DNA of 64,000 nt from the NCBI RefSeq assembly GCF_000014145.1, contig NC_008255.1:3364001-3428000 (forward strand), in the 5' to 3' direction. Positions 24,780-34,001 of the stretch are shown here, in pieces. The first letter of the stretch is position 1. Each line of letters starts with the position of its first letter. Both the position numbers and the translations under genes were made by a program. The notes beneath the pieces are model-generated. The model was not told the origin of the DNA. It ran no database searches and saw only the letters and a list, made by a program, of their open reading frames with translations. This DNA is from Cytophaga hutchinsonii ATCC 33406. GTDB taxonomy: Bacteria > Bacteroidota > Bacteroidia > Cytophagales > Cytophagaceae.

Positions 24780-27078
24780 CAACAACGTTGAAATTCCAAA
24801 ATCTCACTATAAAGAATGGCAATCTAAAAGAAATTTTGAAGAACTAATTGAACCATGGTACATGCCCTTCAATTGGGCTGTTAGAGACTATGGCATTGAT
24901 GGACAAGTTGAAATTACAAGGCCAATTAATGATTCCGATAGTTTTAGACCTGATAGTAAATTCTTCTTTGTACAACTAAAATCTACCGACGATGTAAAAA
25001 TCATTAAGGATTCTGTTTCGTTTTCAATTCCTGTTAAAAAAATTATTCAGTGGTATAGTTCAAACTTGCCTGTTATGCTTGCGTTGAATGATTTTTCAAC
25101 TCAAAAATTTTATATGTTATGGATTGATATAACTCTAATTAACAAATTAGACTCTACTAATGAAAATTGGGTAAACCAAAAAAGTATAACATTAAAAATT
25201 CCAGTGACAAATGTTCTTACAAAAGAATCATTAGAAAACATTCGTCAATATGTCCTAAGTTGGAAAACAACATCCCGAAAAATAATTCAACCAGGAATAT
25301 ACTTTGAACTAAAAGACCGTTGTAAAGAATTATTGAAACTGTATTCAACTATATCTACTCCATTTAATTTTGAATCTATCAGCAACGATATTGATTCCTT
25401 TAACATACAAATAGAACAAGCTATATATAAAATTGCAATAACAGGACAATCTCGAGTAGGAAAAAGCTCTTTAATTAACGCATTACTAAAAAGGAAAGAT
25501 GTATCTCCGACAGGTTTTTTCCAAACTACAGGAGTTCCAATACAAGTTCTTCCTAATAAAGAAGATTTAGTCAAGATTATATATAGAAATGGAAAGATAA
25601 TTACGGAAAAATTCTCTTTTAATGTAATTGAAGAACACGCCTCTCAAGATAAAAATGAAGATAATAAGAAAGCAGTAGCCATTGTCGCAATACATTTAGC
25701 TAACAGACAACTTGAAAGAGGGGTATCGTTTTTTGATATACCGGGATTTAATGACCCTAATGAAGATATATACAACTATGCTTGGAATACAGCTACTAAA
25801 GCAAATGCTATAATTTATGTTATAGACGCCTCATCAGCAGAACATGGAGGCTTTATTTTTTCTAGTGAATACAAAAAACATTTGTTAGGATTAGGACAAT
25901 CCTTGGATAAAATTTTTCTTGTATTTAATAAAATAAATGCTTTATCAAATGACAAATTAGAACTCCTTAAAGAAAGAATAATAAAGGACTTGAAAAAGTA
26001 TGATTTGTATTCTAAAGTGTCAGAAAAAATATATTATCTAAGTGCAGAAGAGAGTTTAAATGTGAGACTACAAAAATCTAAAGGAACAGATACTGTCCAA
26101 AAACTTGAAGATGATATATGGAATTATTTACTAAATGAAAACAAATATGGTTTAGCTAACTTAATTTCAATTAACCAAGACATATATAAATCTTCATCTG
26201 ATTTTGTTAGTTTACTTAATACAAGACTTGTTGATAATGAAAAAAGAATAATTCTTGAAAAAGCATTATTGGTAGTTAAAAATAAACTTCCTGAGCTAAA
26301 AAATATTTATACAGTTAAAGAAAATGAAATCAGAAAAAGTATTTTTCAATCATTAACTATACGAAAAAATAATATTTTAACAACTCTTGAAAATTACTTG
26401 CGAAAAATTTCAATTGATAAAGAATTACCTAATACAGGCCATATTAAAAATTATCTATCGCAAGGAGGGCACAAGACTCTTGAAGACACTAATTTAGAAT
26501 ATGCACATCAAGTAAATATACTAAAAGAGTTAATTGACAATTGGGTTGAAGACAATCTTAAACAAGTAAGAGAAATCGTTCAAAGCAATTCAGAACAAAA
26601 AATTGTTGATTTTTCAGGAATTGAAAACCTAGAAATGCCCTCAATTGATTTATCGTCGTCTTTTGGGGTTGGATTTATCGCAGGTGTTGTTGGCTTCGTA
26701 ATTAATCCAGGAGCAGCCGTTGCTGCCGCTTTTGCTGCTTTTTTCAGTAATCTAATACTATCAGCAGAAGATAGAAGAGCCAAGAGAATTAGTAAAGTCA
26801 TACAAGAATCAAAAAAACGCTATGATGAGTTATTTCAAAAAATAGAAGAAGGTTACAATGAGCTAATCACTGAACATTCAGCGATTATTTCTAAGTATGC
26901 TAATAACAAAATTAACTCTTATTTTAAAGATATAAATTGTCAAATTAACAAATTAGATAATCCTATTACTGATAGTGAGATGAAATTGTATGATACTGCA
27001 TTTAGGAATATAGAAAATCTAAATAAAGAAACCATTAAAACATCCGAAGAATTAAAATCTTGGTATTCTTCATTGTGA
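24772..27078 (+). CDS. DUF4365 nuclease-like domain fused to a dynamin-like GTPase
   Basis: A 768-residue protein. Residues ~20-180 match the DUF4365 pattern: WAVRDYGIDGQVEI (Asp43) then FFVQLKST (Gln68, Lys70), a PD-(D/E)XK-like core. From residue ~220 a GTPase domain follows: G1 GQSRVGKSS (225-233), G3 DIPGF (322-326) and G4 as NKIN (386-389) instead of the usual NKxD. A long helical stalk then leads to a Gly/Ala-rich membrane stretch (FGVGFIAGVVGFVINPGAAV and onward, ~631-664), as in bacterial dynamin-like proteins. The start lies inside the last codons of the STAND gene (8-bp overlap), so the two are almost certainly one system. I know of no described defence system with this fusion. Confidence 0.75.
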   Translation: MSNNNVEIPKSHYKEWQSKRNFEELIEPWYMPFNWAVRDYGIDGQVEITRPINDSDSFRPDSKFFFVQLKSTDDVKIIKDSVSFSIPVKKIIQWYSSNLPVMLALNDFSTQKFYMLWIDITLINKLDSTNENWVNQKSITLKIPVTNVLTKESLENIRQYVLSWKTTSRKIIQPGIYFELKDRCKELLKLYSTISTPFNFESISNDIDSFNIQIEQAIYKIAITGQSRVGKSSLINALLKRKDVSPTGFFQTTGVPIQVLPNKEDLVKIIYRNGKIITEKFSFNVIEEHASQDKNEDNKKAVAIVAIHLANRQLERGVSFFDIPGFNDPNEDIYNYAWNTATKANAIIYVIDASSAEHGGFIFSSEYKKHLLGLGQSLDKIFLVFNKINALSNDKLELLKERIIKDLKKYDLYSKVSEKIYYLSAEESLNVRLQKSKGTDTVQKLEDDIWNYLLNENKYGLANLISINQDIYKSSSDFVSLLNTRLVDNEKRIILEKALLVVKNKLPELKNIYTVKENEIRKSIFQSLTIRKNNILTTLENYLRKISIDKELPNTGHIKNYLSQGGHKTLEDTNLEYAHQVNILKELIDNWVEDNLKQVREIVQSNSEQKIVDFSGIENLEMPSIDLSSSFGVGFIAGVVGFVINPGAAVAAAFAAFFSNLILSAEDRRAKRISKVIQESKKRYDELFQKIEEGYNELITEHSAIISKYANNKINSYFKDINCQINKLDNPITDSEMKLYDTAFRNIENLNKETIKTSEELKSWYSSL

Positions 27079-27104
27079 TTTAGAAAACTCAATAATATTT
27101 TTGT

Positions 27105-28289
27105 TTATTTTATATTTGCGTTTAATCCAAAATTATGAAACGATGAAATTACTTCTGCTCGGACTACATTATAAAATTCATTGGTACAATAGATAGCATC
27201 ATGTATCGTGATGAATTCATTTACTTCTAAATCAATTAAATTTTTGGCAACATTTGAAATCATTACTTCGCTCTCTAACCTTTGCAGTTCAATAGACAAA
27301 TCCTTGTAATTCTTTTCTTTATAAAAAGAAATTATCTTGGAAACGGTTGGGAACAATGAATCAAATATTTTTCTGAATTTGTATAGTCTGTTTTCCGTAG
27401 AGAAAAAAACCTTAGCAAAAAATTCCTTTTTAAATTCGGGTGTTTTTTTAACTCCAAATTGTTCCGATAAATAGTCGTACAATCTACCTGTTTCACATAG
27501 TTGTATGTAATAATCAATATCAGTAGAAGATTCAGGAAGATAGGCATTCGTATATTCTCTAATCATCTTGCAAAACAATAATGGTTGAGCATTTGAAACA
27601 TCCACTTCTAATAAAGGCTTACCATTTATCAAAATATATTTCCTTAATTCTCTTTTCAGATTTGAAATAGAATGAAATACCCTTAATGTAGATTTAAAAT
27701 CAACAGAGAAATTAATTATTCCATCACGAATATTATTAATTCTCGTTAGATTAAATGACTTCTTCTTATCATCTAAGTCTAATGACTTCAATTCTTTTAT
27801 TGCACCTTGATAATCAATACTAACATTGAACAGTATATCTCTTAATTTTCCATATACTCCTGTATATTCTTGTCGCTCCTTTAATTTTATTTCAACAGGT
27901 TCGATTGAATGTTTAACTTCATGCCAACCTTGATTTAAATATTTGTCATTTATTTTATAGTAAACTGTCCGAGTGTATTTTCCTTTATTAATATCACTTG
28001 TACCTGTAACATTGAAGTTAATGATTCCTAATTTCTTTAAATCATTTCTAACTACATATAATGAATCATCTGACTTACCTTTTATTTTAACTCTTCCCAT
28101 AACTTCATTAACATGGGTTTGAGAGAAAGTGAAATATCTTTTGTTCGGAATCAAAATTGTTTGATACAAAATTTTTGTAATCAAGTAATCATACTTCCAT
28201 ATATGATTTTTTACGTAGGTATTTGTATGGTTTAATTCATTTTTCAATAGATATTCTAAATTCAAATTGTTAATTCTGTATAATCTCAT
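27105..28289 (-). CDS. DNA polymerase A-like palm protein
   Basis: A 394-residue protein with signatures of a family A polymerase palm: GKPLLEVDVSNAQPLLF resembles motif A (Asp in DVS-A-P), and EFITIHDAIYCTNEF resembles motif C (HD). The fingers region between them is shortened and carries YYIQLCETGRLYDYL, as in motif B-proximal helices. The first ~180 residues look like a DNA-binding domain. Such short PolA-like proteins occur in mobile elements of Bacteroidota, where they may take part in replication; the activity is unproven. It is convergent with the dynamin gene (26-bp gap). The start codon lies within an inverted repeat (TGCTCTATA...TATAGAGCA). Confidence 0.6.
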   Translation of the reverse strand: MRLYRINNLNLEYLLKNELNHTNTYVKNHIWKYDYLITKILYQTILIPNKRYFTFSQTHVNEVMGRVKIKGKSDDSLYVVRNDLKKLGIINFNVTGTSDINKGKYTRTVYYKINDKYLNQGWHEVKHSIEPVEIKLKERQEYTGVYGKLRDILFNVSIDYQGAIKELKSLDLDDKKKSFNLTRINNIRDGIINFSVDFKSTLRVFHSISNLKRELRKYILINGKPLLEVDVSNAQPLLFCKMIREYTNAYLPESSTDIDYYIQLCETGRLYDYLSEQFGVKKTPEFKKEFFAKVFFSTENRLYKFRKIFDSLFPTVSKIISFYKEKNYKDLSIELQRLESEVMISNVAKNLIDLEVNEFITIHDAIYCTNEFYNVVRAEVISSFHNFGLNANIK

Positions 28290-28346
28290 GCTCTATATAT
28301 TTTTATTTATAGAGCAGAAATCATTTAAGTTTAGTATTTAATAATT

Positions 28347-28379
28347 TTATATCTATATGACTATGTCATATAGATATAA
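28347..28379. promoter_or_regulatory. Perfect 15-bp inverted repeat (33-bp palindrome)
   Basis: Positions 28347-28361 (TTATATCTATATGAC) and 28365-28379 are perfect reverse complements separated by TAT. It lies in the 393-bp gene-free gap between the PolA-like gene and the small resolvase, and could be an operator, a resolution (res) or recombination site, or an origin element. The rest of the gap is AT-rich with no other structure noted. Confidence 0.5.
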
Positions 28380-28682
28380 GGCTTAATAGCTATTACCTAA
28401 TTATACTTTTAATCCATTTTTTATTAAAATTTTCCGTCATTAAATAATTTAAATTTTATATCCATTTATTGGTCACCTTTTTATTTCTCAGTTGTAAACA
28501 ACTTTTTAATTCATATAGGATATAATTTCAAAAAGAATAGCAAATATTGTTTTACTAAAATCCCTGTCTGCCATTAGAAAAATTAACATAAATACTGAAG
28601 GTCAATATAGTACGACTTTTTACCTGATGCGTCTTTAATATGTGAGTGACTTAGAATAATCATTAGTAAAAAAAATACAGGC

Positions 28683-29336
28683 ATGAATAGATTAGTAATC
28701 TTAGCGAGGGTATCAACGAGTAAACAAGACACAGAACGTCAGTTGAGTGATTTAAATGAAGTTTGCACAAGAAATCAATACGATTTAGTAAATACTTTTA
28801 CTGAAACAGTAAGCGGTAAATATGGCATTACAGAGCGGACAACTCTTCAAGCCATTATTAAAATGGCAGAGTTGAAGCAATTTGATAAGCTTCTTGTATC
28901 AGAGGTTTCTCGTATTGGTAGGAAGACGAGTGAAGTTTTAAAATTCATCGAGATTTTAACTGAAAGAAAAATTTCGATTTATATTCACAATTATGGATTG
29001 GAAACATTAGATAGAAATTTGAATCAAAATCCATTAATCGGCATGATGATAAATTTTCTATCTTCCTTTTCCGATATGGAGCGAACACTAACTATCAGCC
29101 GTGTCAAAAGTGGTCTAGAAGAAGCTCGTAGACGTAACGTAATACTTGGCAGACCCAAGAACAGCACTAAAGATATAGATATCTTTATCGATGAGAATAA
29201 AAGGCTTTTCGAACTTATTAAAAAACAGTTAACAATTAGAGAAATAGCGAGACTTACATACAAGTCTACCACAACTGTTGTAAAAGCGATTAAACTTTAT
29301 AAGTTGCATCCTGAAAAGTTTTTATCGGCAACTTAA
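28683..29336 (+). CDS. Small serine resolvase/invertase
   Basis: A 217-residue Tn3/Pin-type recombinase. ILARVSTSKQD has Ser11 at the catalytic position, followed by the dimerisation helix and a C-terminal helix-turn-helix (LTIREIARLTYKSTTTVVKA). The length is typical of the family. It may resolve multimers or invert DNA of the island. The nearest candidate site is the palindrome at 28347-28379. Confidence 0.92.
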   Translation: MNRLVILARVSTSKQDTERQLSDLNEVCTRNQYDLVNTFTETVSGKYGITERTTLQAIIKMAELKQFDKLLVSEVSRIGRKTSEVLKFIEILTERKISIYIHNYGLETLDRNLNQNPLIGMMINFLSSFSDMERTLTISRVKSGLEEARRRNVILGRPKNSTKDIDIFIDENKRLFELIKKQLTIREIARLTYKSTTTVVKAIKLYKLHPEKFLSAT

Positions 29337-29345
29337 CAGCTTGAT

Positions 29346-29774
29346 TTACTTCTTCACAGAATAAATTGAATCATAAGATTTAACCTTATATTCAAGAGCT
29401 TTTAAGTTTTTCAATTTATTATTAGTCTCATCTATTCTACGAAGTAAGAGGTCGAGATAACAAACTTCATCTTTTGGTTCTATTATTCGTATAAAGTCAA
29501 TTTGTAATGTTTTCATGTTATAATCTTCAGATGCTAAATCAGGCAAAAAGACATTAGCATAAATACTTTGTATTCCCCTGAAATCATCACATGATAGCAG
29601 GAATAATTGTATCGGGACTTCAATGTCAACGATTTTACATACAATATTTGATTTAGAATTAAATGGAATATAGTAAAGCAGTACATCGTAATACTCTTCA
29701 TCAACTTTTAAATGAAGTATTCTAATTTCTTCATTCAGAAATCCATTGATTAACTCTTTTTGTGTTATAAACAT
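29346..29774 (-). CDS. Hypothetical protein
   Basis: A 142-residue alpha/beta protein, starting MFITQKELINGFLNEEIRIL, with no recognised family. It contains beta-rich repeats in the first half and a helical, coiled-coil-like end (LLLRRIDETNNKLKNLKALE). It is convergent with the resolvase and 35 bp downstream of the FGE-like gene. Confidence 0.5.
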   Translation of the reverse strand: MFITQKELINGFLNEEIRILHLKVDEEYYDVLLYYIPFNSKSNIVCKIVDIEVPIQLFLLSCDDFRGIQSIYANVFLPDLASEDYNMKTLQIDFIRIIEPKDEVCYLDLLLRRIDETNNKLKNLKALEYKVKSYDSIYSVKK

Positions 29775-29809
29775 AGATTTTAAAGCTATATATTAAAACA
29801 CCAATTATA

Positions 29810-30640
29810 TTATTTCATTACCACAACATATCTGAATCCAATCTTTGCTGATGGCTTATCCCAAATATCATTTGACGTAATTAACGATTTATCGAAAGTA
29901 CAATAAGAAGGATTGGAGAGCCTATTACAATAACCTAATTCACCTGAAAAATTATTACCAACAGGTACAATTAAAGAGTCTACATATACCCATTCTGAAA
30001 CATTTCCCAGCAAGTTCACAATTTTGTTCTTATAATAGGCATTTATAGGGCATAGATGCACATATCCATCTTGAATACCTGATAGATTTTCATTAAACAT
30101 ATTGTTAAAAAACGTTTTACTTAAATCGAAATGATTCAAGTCCGTCCATTGGTTATCGTCATTATTATTTGCTTGAATAAACATTGAGTTACCGTTTTGC
30201 TCAAATTCAACATTAATCGTTTGATGATACAATGCTGAATAGTGTTCATTAATATTAGGCAATCTAATTTCTTTAATTTCTCCTTTTATTTTACCTGAAG
30301 CGAACAACCATTTACAGTACTGCTCCGCCTGTTTTGAAGAAATTCCTACGGCAGGGTATTTATTAAATTTTAAAGAGAAGTACTCCTTAGAAAATCCATA
30401 CGGTATAATTTGTGTTCCAAATACTGATGTATCTTTAAACACAGTTGTATCAGGTAATAATTCAGTTTGATAGTTATTATCTTTTAAAAATTTGTAATAC
30501 TCTTCTATAGAAACCTCAAAATTATATATGTATGTTTTTTCTCTAACTTTTGTAAAATCAGTTAAAACAATATTATTTCTTGCGTTAATAAATAACAACA
30601 AAATAATAGCTAACACGGTCAATAAATATTTTTTCTTCAT
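29810..30640 (-). CDS. FGE-sulfatase-like (formylglycine-generating enzyme fold) protein with signal anchor
   Basis: A 276-residue protein beginning with a membrane segment (LLTVLAIILLLFINA). The following domain has the FGE/SUMF1 signatures: YPAVGISSKQAEQYCKWL, IRLPNINEHYSAL, VNLLGNVSEWVYV and a terminal AKIGFRYVVV. In Bacteroidota this fold is also found in the gliding and secretion protein GldJ and in other lipoproteins, so it need not be catalytic; the cysteine pair of active sulfatase-modifying enzymes is not evident. It probably lies in the periplasm or on the outer surface. It groups with the MORN-like exported protein and the sigma factor. Confidence 0.7.
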   Translation of the reverse strand: MKKKYLLTVLAIILLLFINARNNIVLTDFTKVREKTYIYNFEVSIEEYYKFLKDNNYQTELLPDTTVFKDTSVFGTQIIPYGFSKEYFSLKFNKYPAVGISSKQAEQYCKWLFASGKIKGEIKEIRLPNINEHYSALYHQTINVEFEQNGNSMFIQANNNDDNQWTDLNHFDLSKTFFNNMFNENLSGIQDGYVHLCPINAYYKNKIVNLLGNVSEWVYVDSLIVPVGNNFSGELGYCNRLSNPSYCTFDKSLITSNDIWDKPSAKIGFRYVVVMK

Positions 30641-30691
30641 AATACAAATGTTTTCAACCTTATAAATTCAATGCTATATTAAATTATTTAG

Positions 30692-31057
30692 TTAAACCCA
30701 CACACTTAAATAAGTTTTATAATTTTCATAGCTCCTATCAATAAACATTTTATTAACTCCAAGTATTACTAAATAAGTATGAAGCAATTCCATATCAATA
30801 GGCCTTGAAAGTGAGATTGTAATAAGATGATTTTTACATGCCATATCATTCTTATCTAATATTTCAAAATTTAAATCATTAAGAAATTCTAAGGAAAGTT
30901 TTACCGTTGTATAACCATTGATAATTTTATGATGATTCTTTATTGAAAGCCATATTTCATATGCTTTCCATTCTTCAGAACATGTAAATTCTTGAATATT
31001 CACGCTACCTACTTTTGTGCTGCCTATTGATTTATGATTAACAAAATCTGCTTCCAA
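30692..31057 (-). CDS. Hypothetical protein overlapping the MORN-repeat gene
   Basis: A 121-residue alpha/beta protein of unknown family. The first 34 bases lie inside the last codons of the gene upstream, in a different frame, which suggests translational coupling. No signal peptide or motif is seen. Confidence 0.55.
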   Translation of the reverse strand: MEADFVNHKSIGSTKVGSVNIQEFTCSEEWKAYEIWLSIKNHHKIINGYTTVKLSLEFLNDLNFEILDKNDMACKNHLITISLSRPIDMELLHTYLVILGVNKMFIDRSYENYKTYLSVWV

Positions 31058-32406
31058 ACCTCTTTCTCATTGGGATATCCAAGCTTATATTCTTTGTAGT
31101 ATTTTTTAAAAACACTAGAATATTTTTCTTTGCCAGAAGAAAAATCTACAATATCATTCTTATGGATGTTTATTTCTTTTAATGCTAACTCAGTATTCCC
31201 CAATTTCCAGTTTAATAAAGAATGCTGAATAGAAAATATTAATGAATATGAATTATGCAATAACCGATTACATCTATTTATTACGTCTAGTTTAGACAAA
31301 GCTAATTTTAAAGACTCATCTGTATTCTTACTAATTAAAGATTCTATTTGGCTTTTATAAACACTGGCATTTTTTTCAATTTTACTTTCCAGCCATTCAT
31401 CTAAACTGGGCGTAGTTATGTTAGGATATCTTTGAAAGAAAGCATTTAATATTCCAATATCCTCTCCTTCACGCTCATATTTACTTTTGATTTCATCGTA
31501 GTAATTCCAAATAATATCCGTTCTTTTTTTTACATCATCTTTTCTATATCCATTCGGAAATTCTTTATAATAGTCTTTAAAGAACGTAACTGTTTTACTT
31601 GTATCAGGCATCGAATCCCATTTCTGAAGCAAAGGATTTAAATATTCATCTTCTTCACTTTTAGCAAGAATCAACTTTTGTTTTTCACTTTCCAGTTTGT
31701 TTATGCGAATTGTTGCTTCACTATCAAAATCGCTATTTGGGTACTTCGCTCTAAAGTTTTTATAATTTTCTATTGAGTAACAATTATTAAATTCTGTTTC
31801 AATTGTTTTATTTAAATTCTCTTGTTTGTCGTTTTCTATTAAATCAATCCCTTTATCATCATAGGCATTAATTGCCTCGCCATTTCTATAAATAGTTTTA
31901 AATCCTTTTCTAGTAGATGCTTCAGCATATGTTCTTACTGTGCCATCCCCTAACATAACACCCATTGTATTTTTCCATTCACCTTCTCTTACGTTATTTA
32001 CATAAGTCCCTTCTTGGTAAATATTAGTACCGTGAAGAAAGTCTTGCTGAATAAATTCTTTCCATATCCCTGTTTTTTTATCATTTAAAAAATTTCCCTG
32101 ATATGATATAATAGAACTCTCTTCACGATAATTACAACATGTATACCCAATCCATTCTCCTTGCTTCTTCCCGTGGCTATAATTTCCAACTTCTTTTACA
32201 AAGTATACATCCTTAATTTGATTAGATGCAATATCGTATCTAATATATTTCCCATGCTTAAAACCATTTTCATCTTCATTCCATCTTTCTTTAACCGATG
32301 TATTTATACCATCACTATTCTGATACCAAGTTTGAGCAGGTGGAGTTTGTGCAAATAATAATACACAGTAGTGAAATAATAGAAATGATAAATAGATTTT
32401 TTTCAT
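31024..32406 (-). CDS. Secreted MORN/YwqK-like repeat protein
   Basis: A 460-residue protein with a clear signal peptide (KKIYLSFLLFHYCVLLFAQ). Residues ~45-180 carry repeated G-x-x-x-G-x-W units (HGKKQGEWIGY, NDKKTGIWKEF, NVREGEWKN), as in MORN-like and YwqK-type surface proteins of Bacteroidota. The second half is helical, ~250 residues, and lacks a known domain. It is divergent from the ECF-type sigma factor, a setting typical of sigma-regulated exported genes. Confidence 0.65.
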   Translation of the reverse strand: MKKIYLSFLLFHYCVLLFAQTPPAQTWYQNSDGINTSVKERWNEDENGFKHGKYIRYDIASNQIKDVYFVKEVGNYSHGKKQGEWIGYTCCNYREESSIISYQGNFLNDKKTGIWKEFIQQDFLHGTNIYQEGTYVNNVREGEWKNTMGVMLGDGTVRTYAEASTRKGFKTIYRNGEAINAYDDKGIDLIENDKQENLNKTIETEFNNCYSIENYKNFRAKYPNSDFDSEATIRINKLESEKQKLILAKSEEDEYLNPLLQKWDSMPDTSKTVTFFKDYYKEFPNGYRKDDVKKRTDIIWNYYDEIKSKYEREGEDIGILNAFFQRYPNITTPSLDEWLESKIEKNASVYKSQIESLISKNTDESLKLALSKLDVINRCNRLLHNSYSLIFSIQHSLLNWKLGNTELALKEINIHKNDIVDFSSGKEKYSSVFKKYYKEYKLGYPNEKEVWKQILLIINQ

Positions 32407-32475
32407 ATAGTTTTAATTAATGACGTAATGATTTAGGAATAGTACTATAATCGAGCTCTAAATAAATGAATTACA

Positions 32476-33087
32476 GTGCCACCTAATGGCATTAAAAAAA
32501 CATATTTTATAAAACATAATTCGCACCATTTCGTTGGACCGACCATGAGATTAGAAAAAACCGAAACCGAATTACTTGAAATGTATTGCAAGGGTTGCAA
32601 TGACAGCTTAGCTATTATTTACAGCCAATATTGGGGGCTATTTAAAAGTGTATCAAAAAAATATTTGTGCAATGATGATTGTGAAGACCTTATTCATTCT
32701 GTTATTGAAAAACTATTGCTCATGCCTATAGAAAAGAGAATATTACAATTCTCTAATATAAGGTCTATCAAAAGCTTTTTTTATGTTATGATAAAGAATG
32801 CTTCACTTGATTATCTAAGAAAGCGGCGACTTAATTGTGTGAATATTGAATATGCAGCACATTCACATGAAGAGCAGAATAGTGATTCTTATTTAGTGTT
32901 GGAATATAAAAATGTAGGATTGTCAGTAACTGAGATGAAAATTTTCGAGGAGTATATCAATGGTCTCAAACCCAAAGCAATTGCCTCTCAACACCAAAAG
33001 GCTGTTTCCACTATAAAAAACATATTAAATAATTCTAAACGCAAGATTCTTCGGTACTATAAAGAGAATGCTTATTTGTTAGAGTAA
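32476..33087 (+). CDS. ECF-type RNA polymerase sigma factor
   Basis: A 203-residue protein in the long frame, or 180 residues from the ATG at 32545, which I prefer because conservation of the sigma-70 region 2 begins there. Region 2 is seen in IYSQYWGLFKSVSKKYLC and IKSFFYVMIKNASLDYLRKR; region 4 in GLSVTEMKIFEEYINGLKPK and the HTH after it. It is placed divergent to the exported MORN-like gene and convergent (16-bp overlap) with the HTH gene. The usual partner anti-sigma factor is not visible. Confidence 0.8.
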   Translation: MPPNGIKKTYFIKHNSHHFVGPTMRLEKTETELLEMYCKGCNDSLAIIYSQYWGLFKSVSKKYLCNDDCEDLIHSVIEKLLLMPIEKRILQFSNIRSIKSFFYVMIKNASLDYLRKRRLNCVNIEYAAHSHEEQNSDSYLVLEYKNVGLSVTEMKIFEEYINGLKPKAIASQHQKAVSTIKNILNNSKRKILRYYKENAYLLE

Positions 33088-33368
33088 TTAGCTTGTCCAT
33101 TGGTACTAAGTTTAGCTTCTTCTAAAGCTTTCTCAGGAATCCATTTTATAAAAGTCATATCCCCATTGTCTATATAAAAATATGTCTTACGAAATTTTGA
33201 ATATTCGATTGGTGCTTGAACATCGTTTTTTAAATACGCCAAAATTCTAAACCAACTTCTACGAGAAATTGATAATTTTTTACATAGTTCATCTGGTGAA
33301 CCTGTGGCACGTTTTTTAATCAAATAATGGATTCTTTCTATCCTTTTTAAATTTTCGTTTATATCCAC
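33072..33368 (-). CDS. Small HTH DNA-binding protein
   Basis: A 98-residue protein with an N-terminal winged-helix-like motif (RATGSPDELCKKLSISRRSW, HTH_11/DeoR style) and a short beta wing. It overlaps the end of the sigma factor gene on the other strand by 16 bp. It could regulate the small cluster, but no target site is identified. Confidence 0.65.
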   Translation of the reverse strand: MDINENLKRIERIHYLIKKRATGSPDELCKKLSISRRSWFRILAYLKNDVQAPIEYSKFRKTYFYIDNGDMTFIKWIPEKALEEAKLSTNGQANYSNK

Positions 33369-33447
33369 AATATAATGACGGCACTATCCTAACAAAGTTC
33401 TATGCAATATCGAATATGAGTGTATCATTGGAAGACACTTTAGTGCC

Positions 33448-33930
33448 TTATTGTGGCATTATAGTTTGAGTTAAGAAGCTATATAAACGAGACTTCTTTT
33501 TTTTCAGAGTATCGAAATAAAATTCAATGTGTTGTTGGTCTTCTTCAAAATCGTTAATGATAACTATATTATGAATAAGAATTGTTTCTTTATTCTTTGG
33601 ATAAGAATCTAAAATATGCTTTCGAATTCGATTGTTATATCGGTATGAAATATCAAATAATGCTAAACAATACTTTAATAACATTTCAAAACCTTCCTTA
33701 GATGGTGTATGTTGCGCTATAGATAAGAGAATATTTGCATTAGGTTGAATAAATTCTTTATTATCGCCGATTAATACATTTTCTTTTAAAATATCACCAA
33801 ATTTATTTTTGAATAGTTGGTATTCAAGTGATTCTTTATAATCCTCAATTGTTTTAACATTATACAAAAACGTCACCATGTGGTCATCATATCTAAACGT
33901 CACTTCAATTATTTTTCCTGTATCTTTCAT
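33448..33930 (-). CDS. Hypothetical protein
   Basis: A 160-residue mixed alpha/beta protein without a recognised family or signal peptide. It is transcribed toward the HTH gene, with a 79-bp gap between them. Confidence 0.5.
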   Translation of the reverse strand: MKDTGKIIEVTFRYDDHMVTFLYNVKTIEDYKESLEYQLFKNKFGDILKENVLIGDNKEFIQPNANILLSIAQHTPSKEGFEMLLKYCLALFDISYRYNNRIRKHILDSYPKNKETILIHNIVIINDFEEDQQHIEFYFDTLKKKKSRLYSFLTQTIMPQ

Positions 33931-34001
33931 AATTTTTTATAGTATATATCTTATTCTACTTTTCTACTTAAATTCAACTTTTGAGAGTTGATATATACTA
34001 G

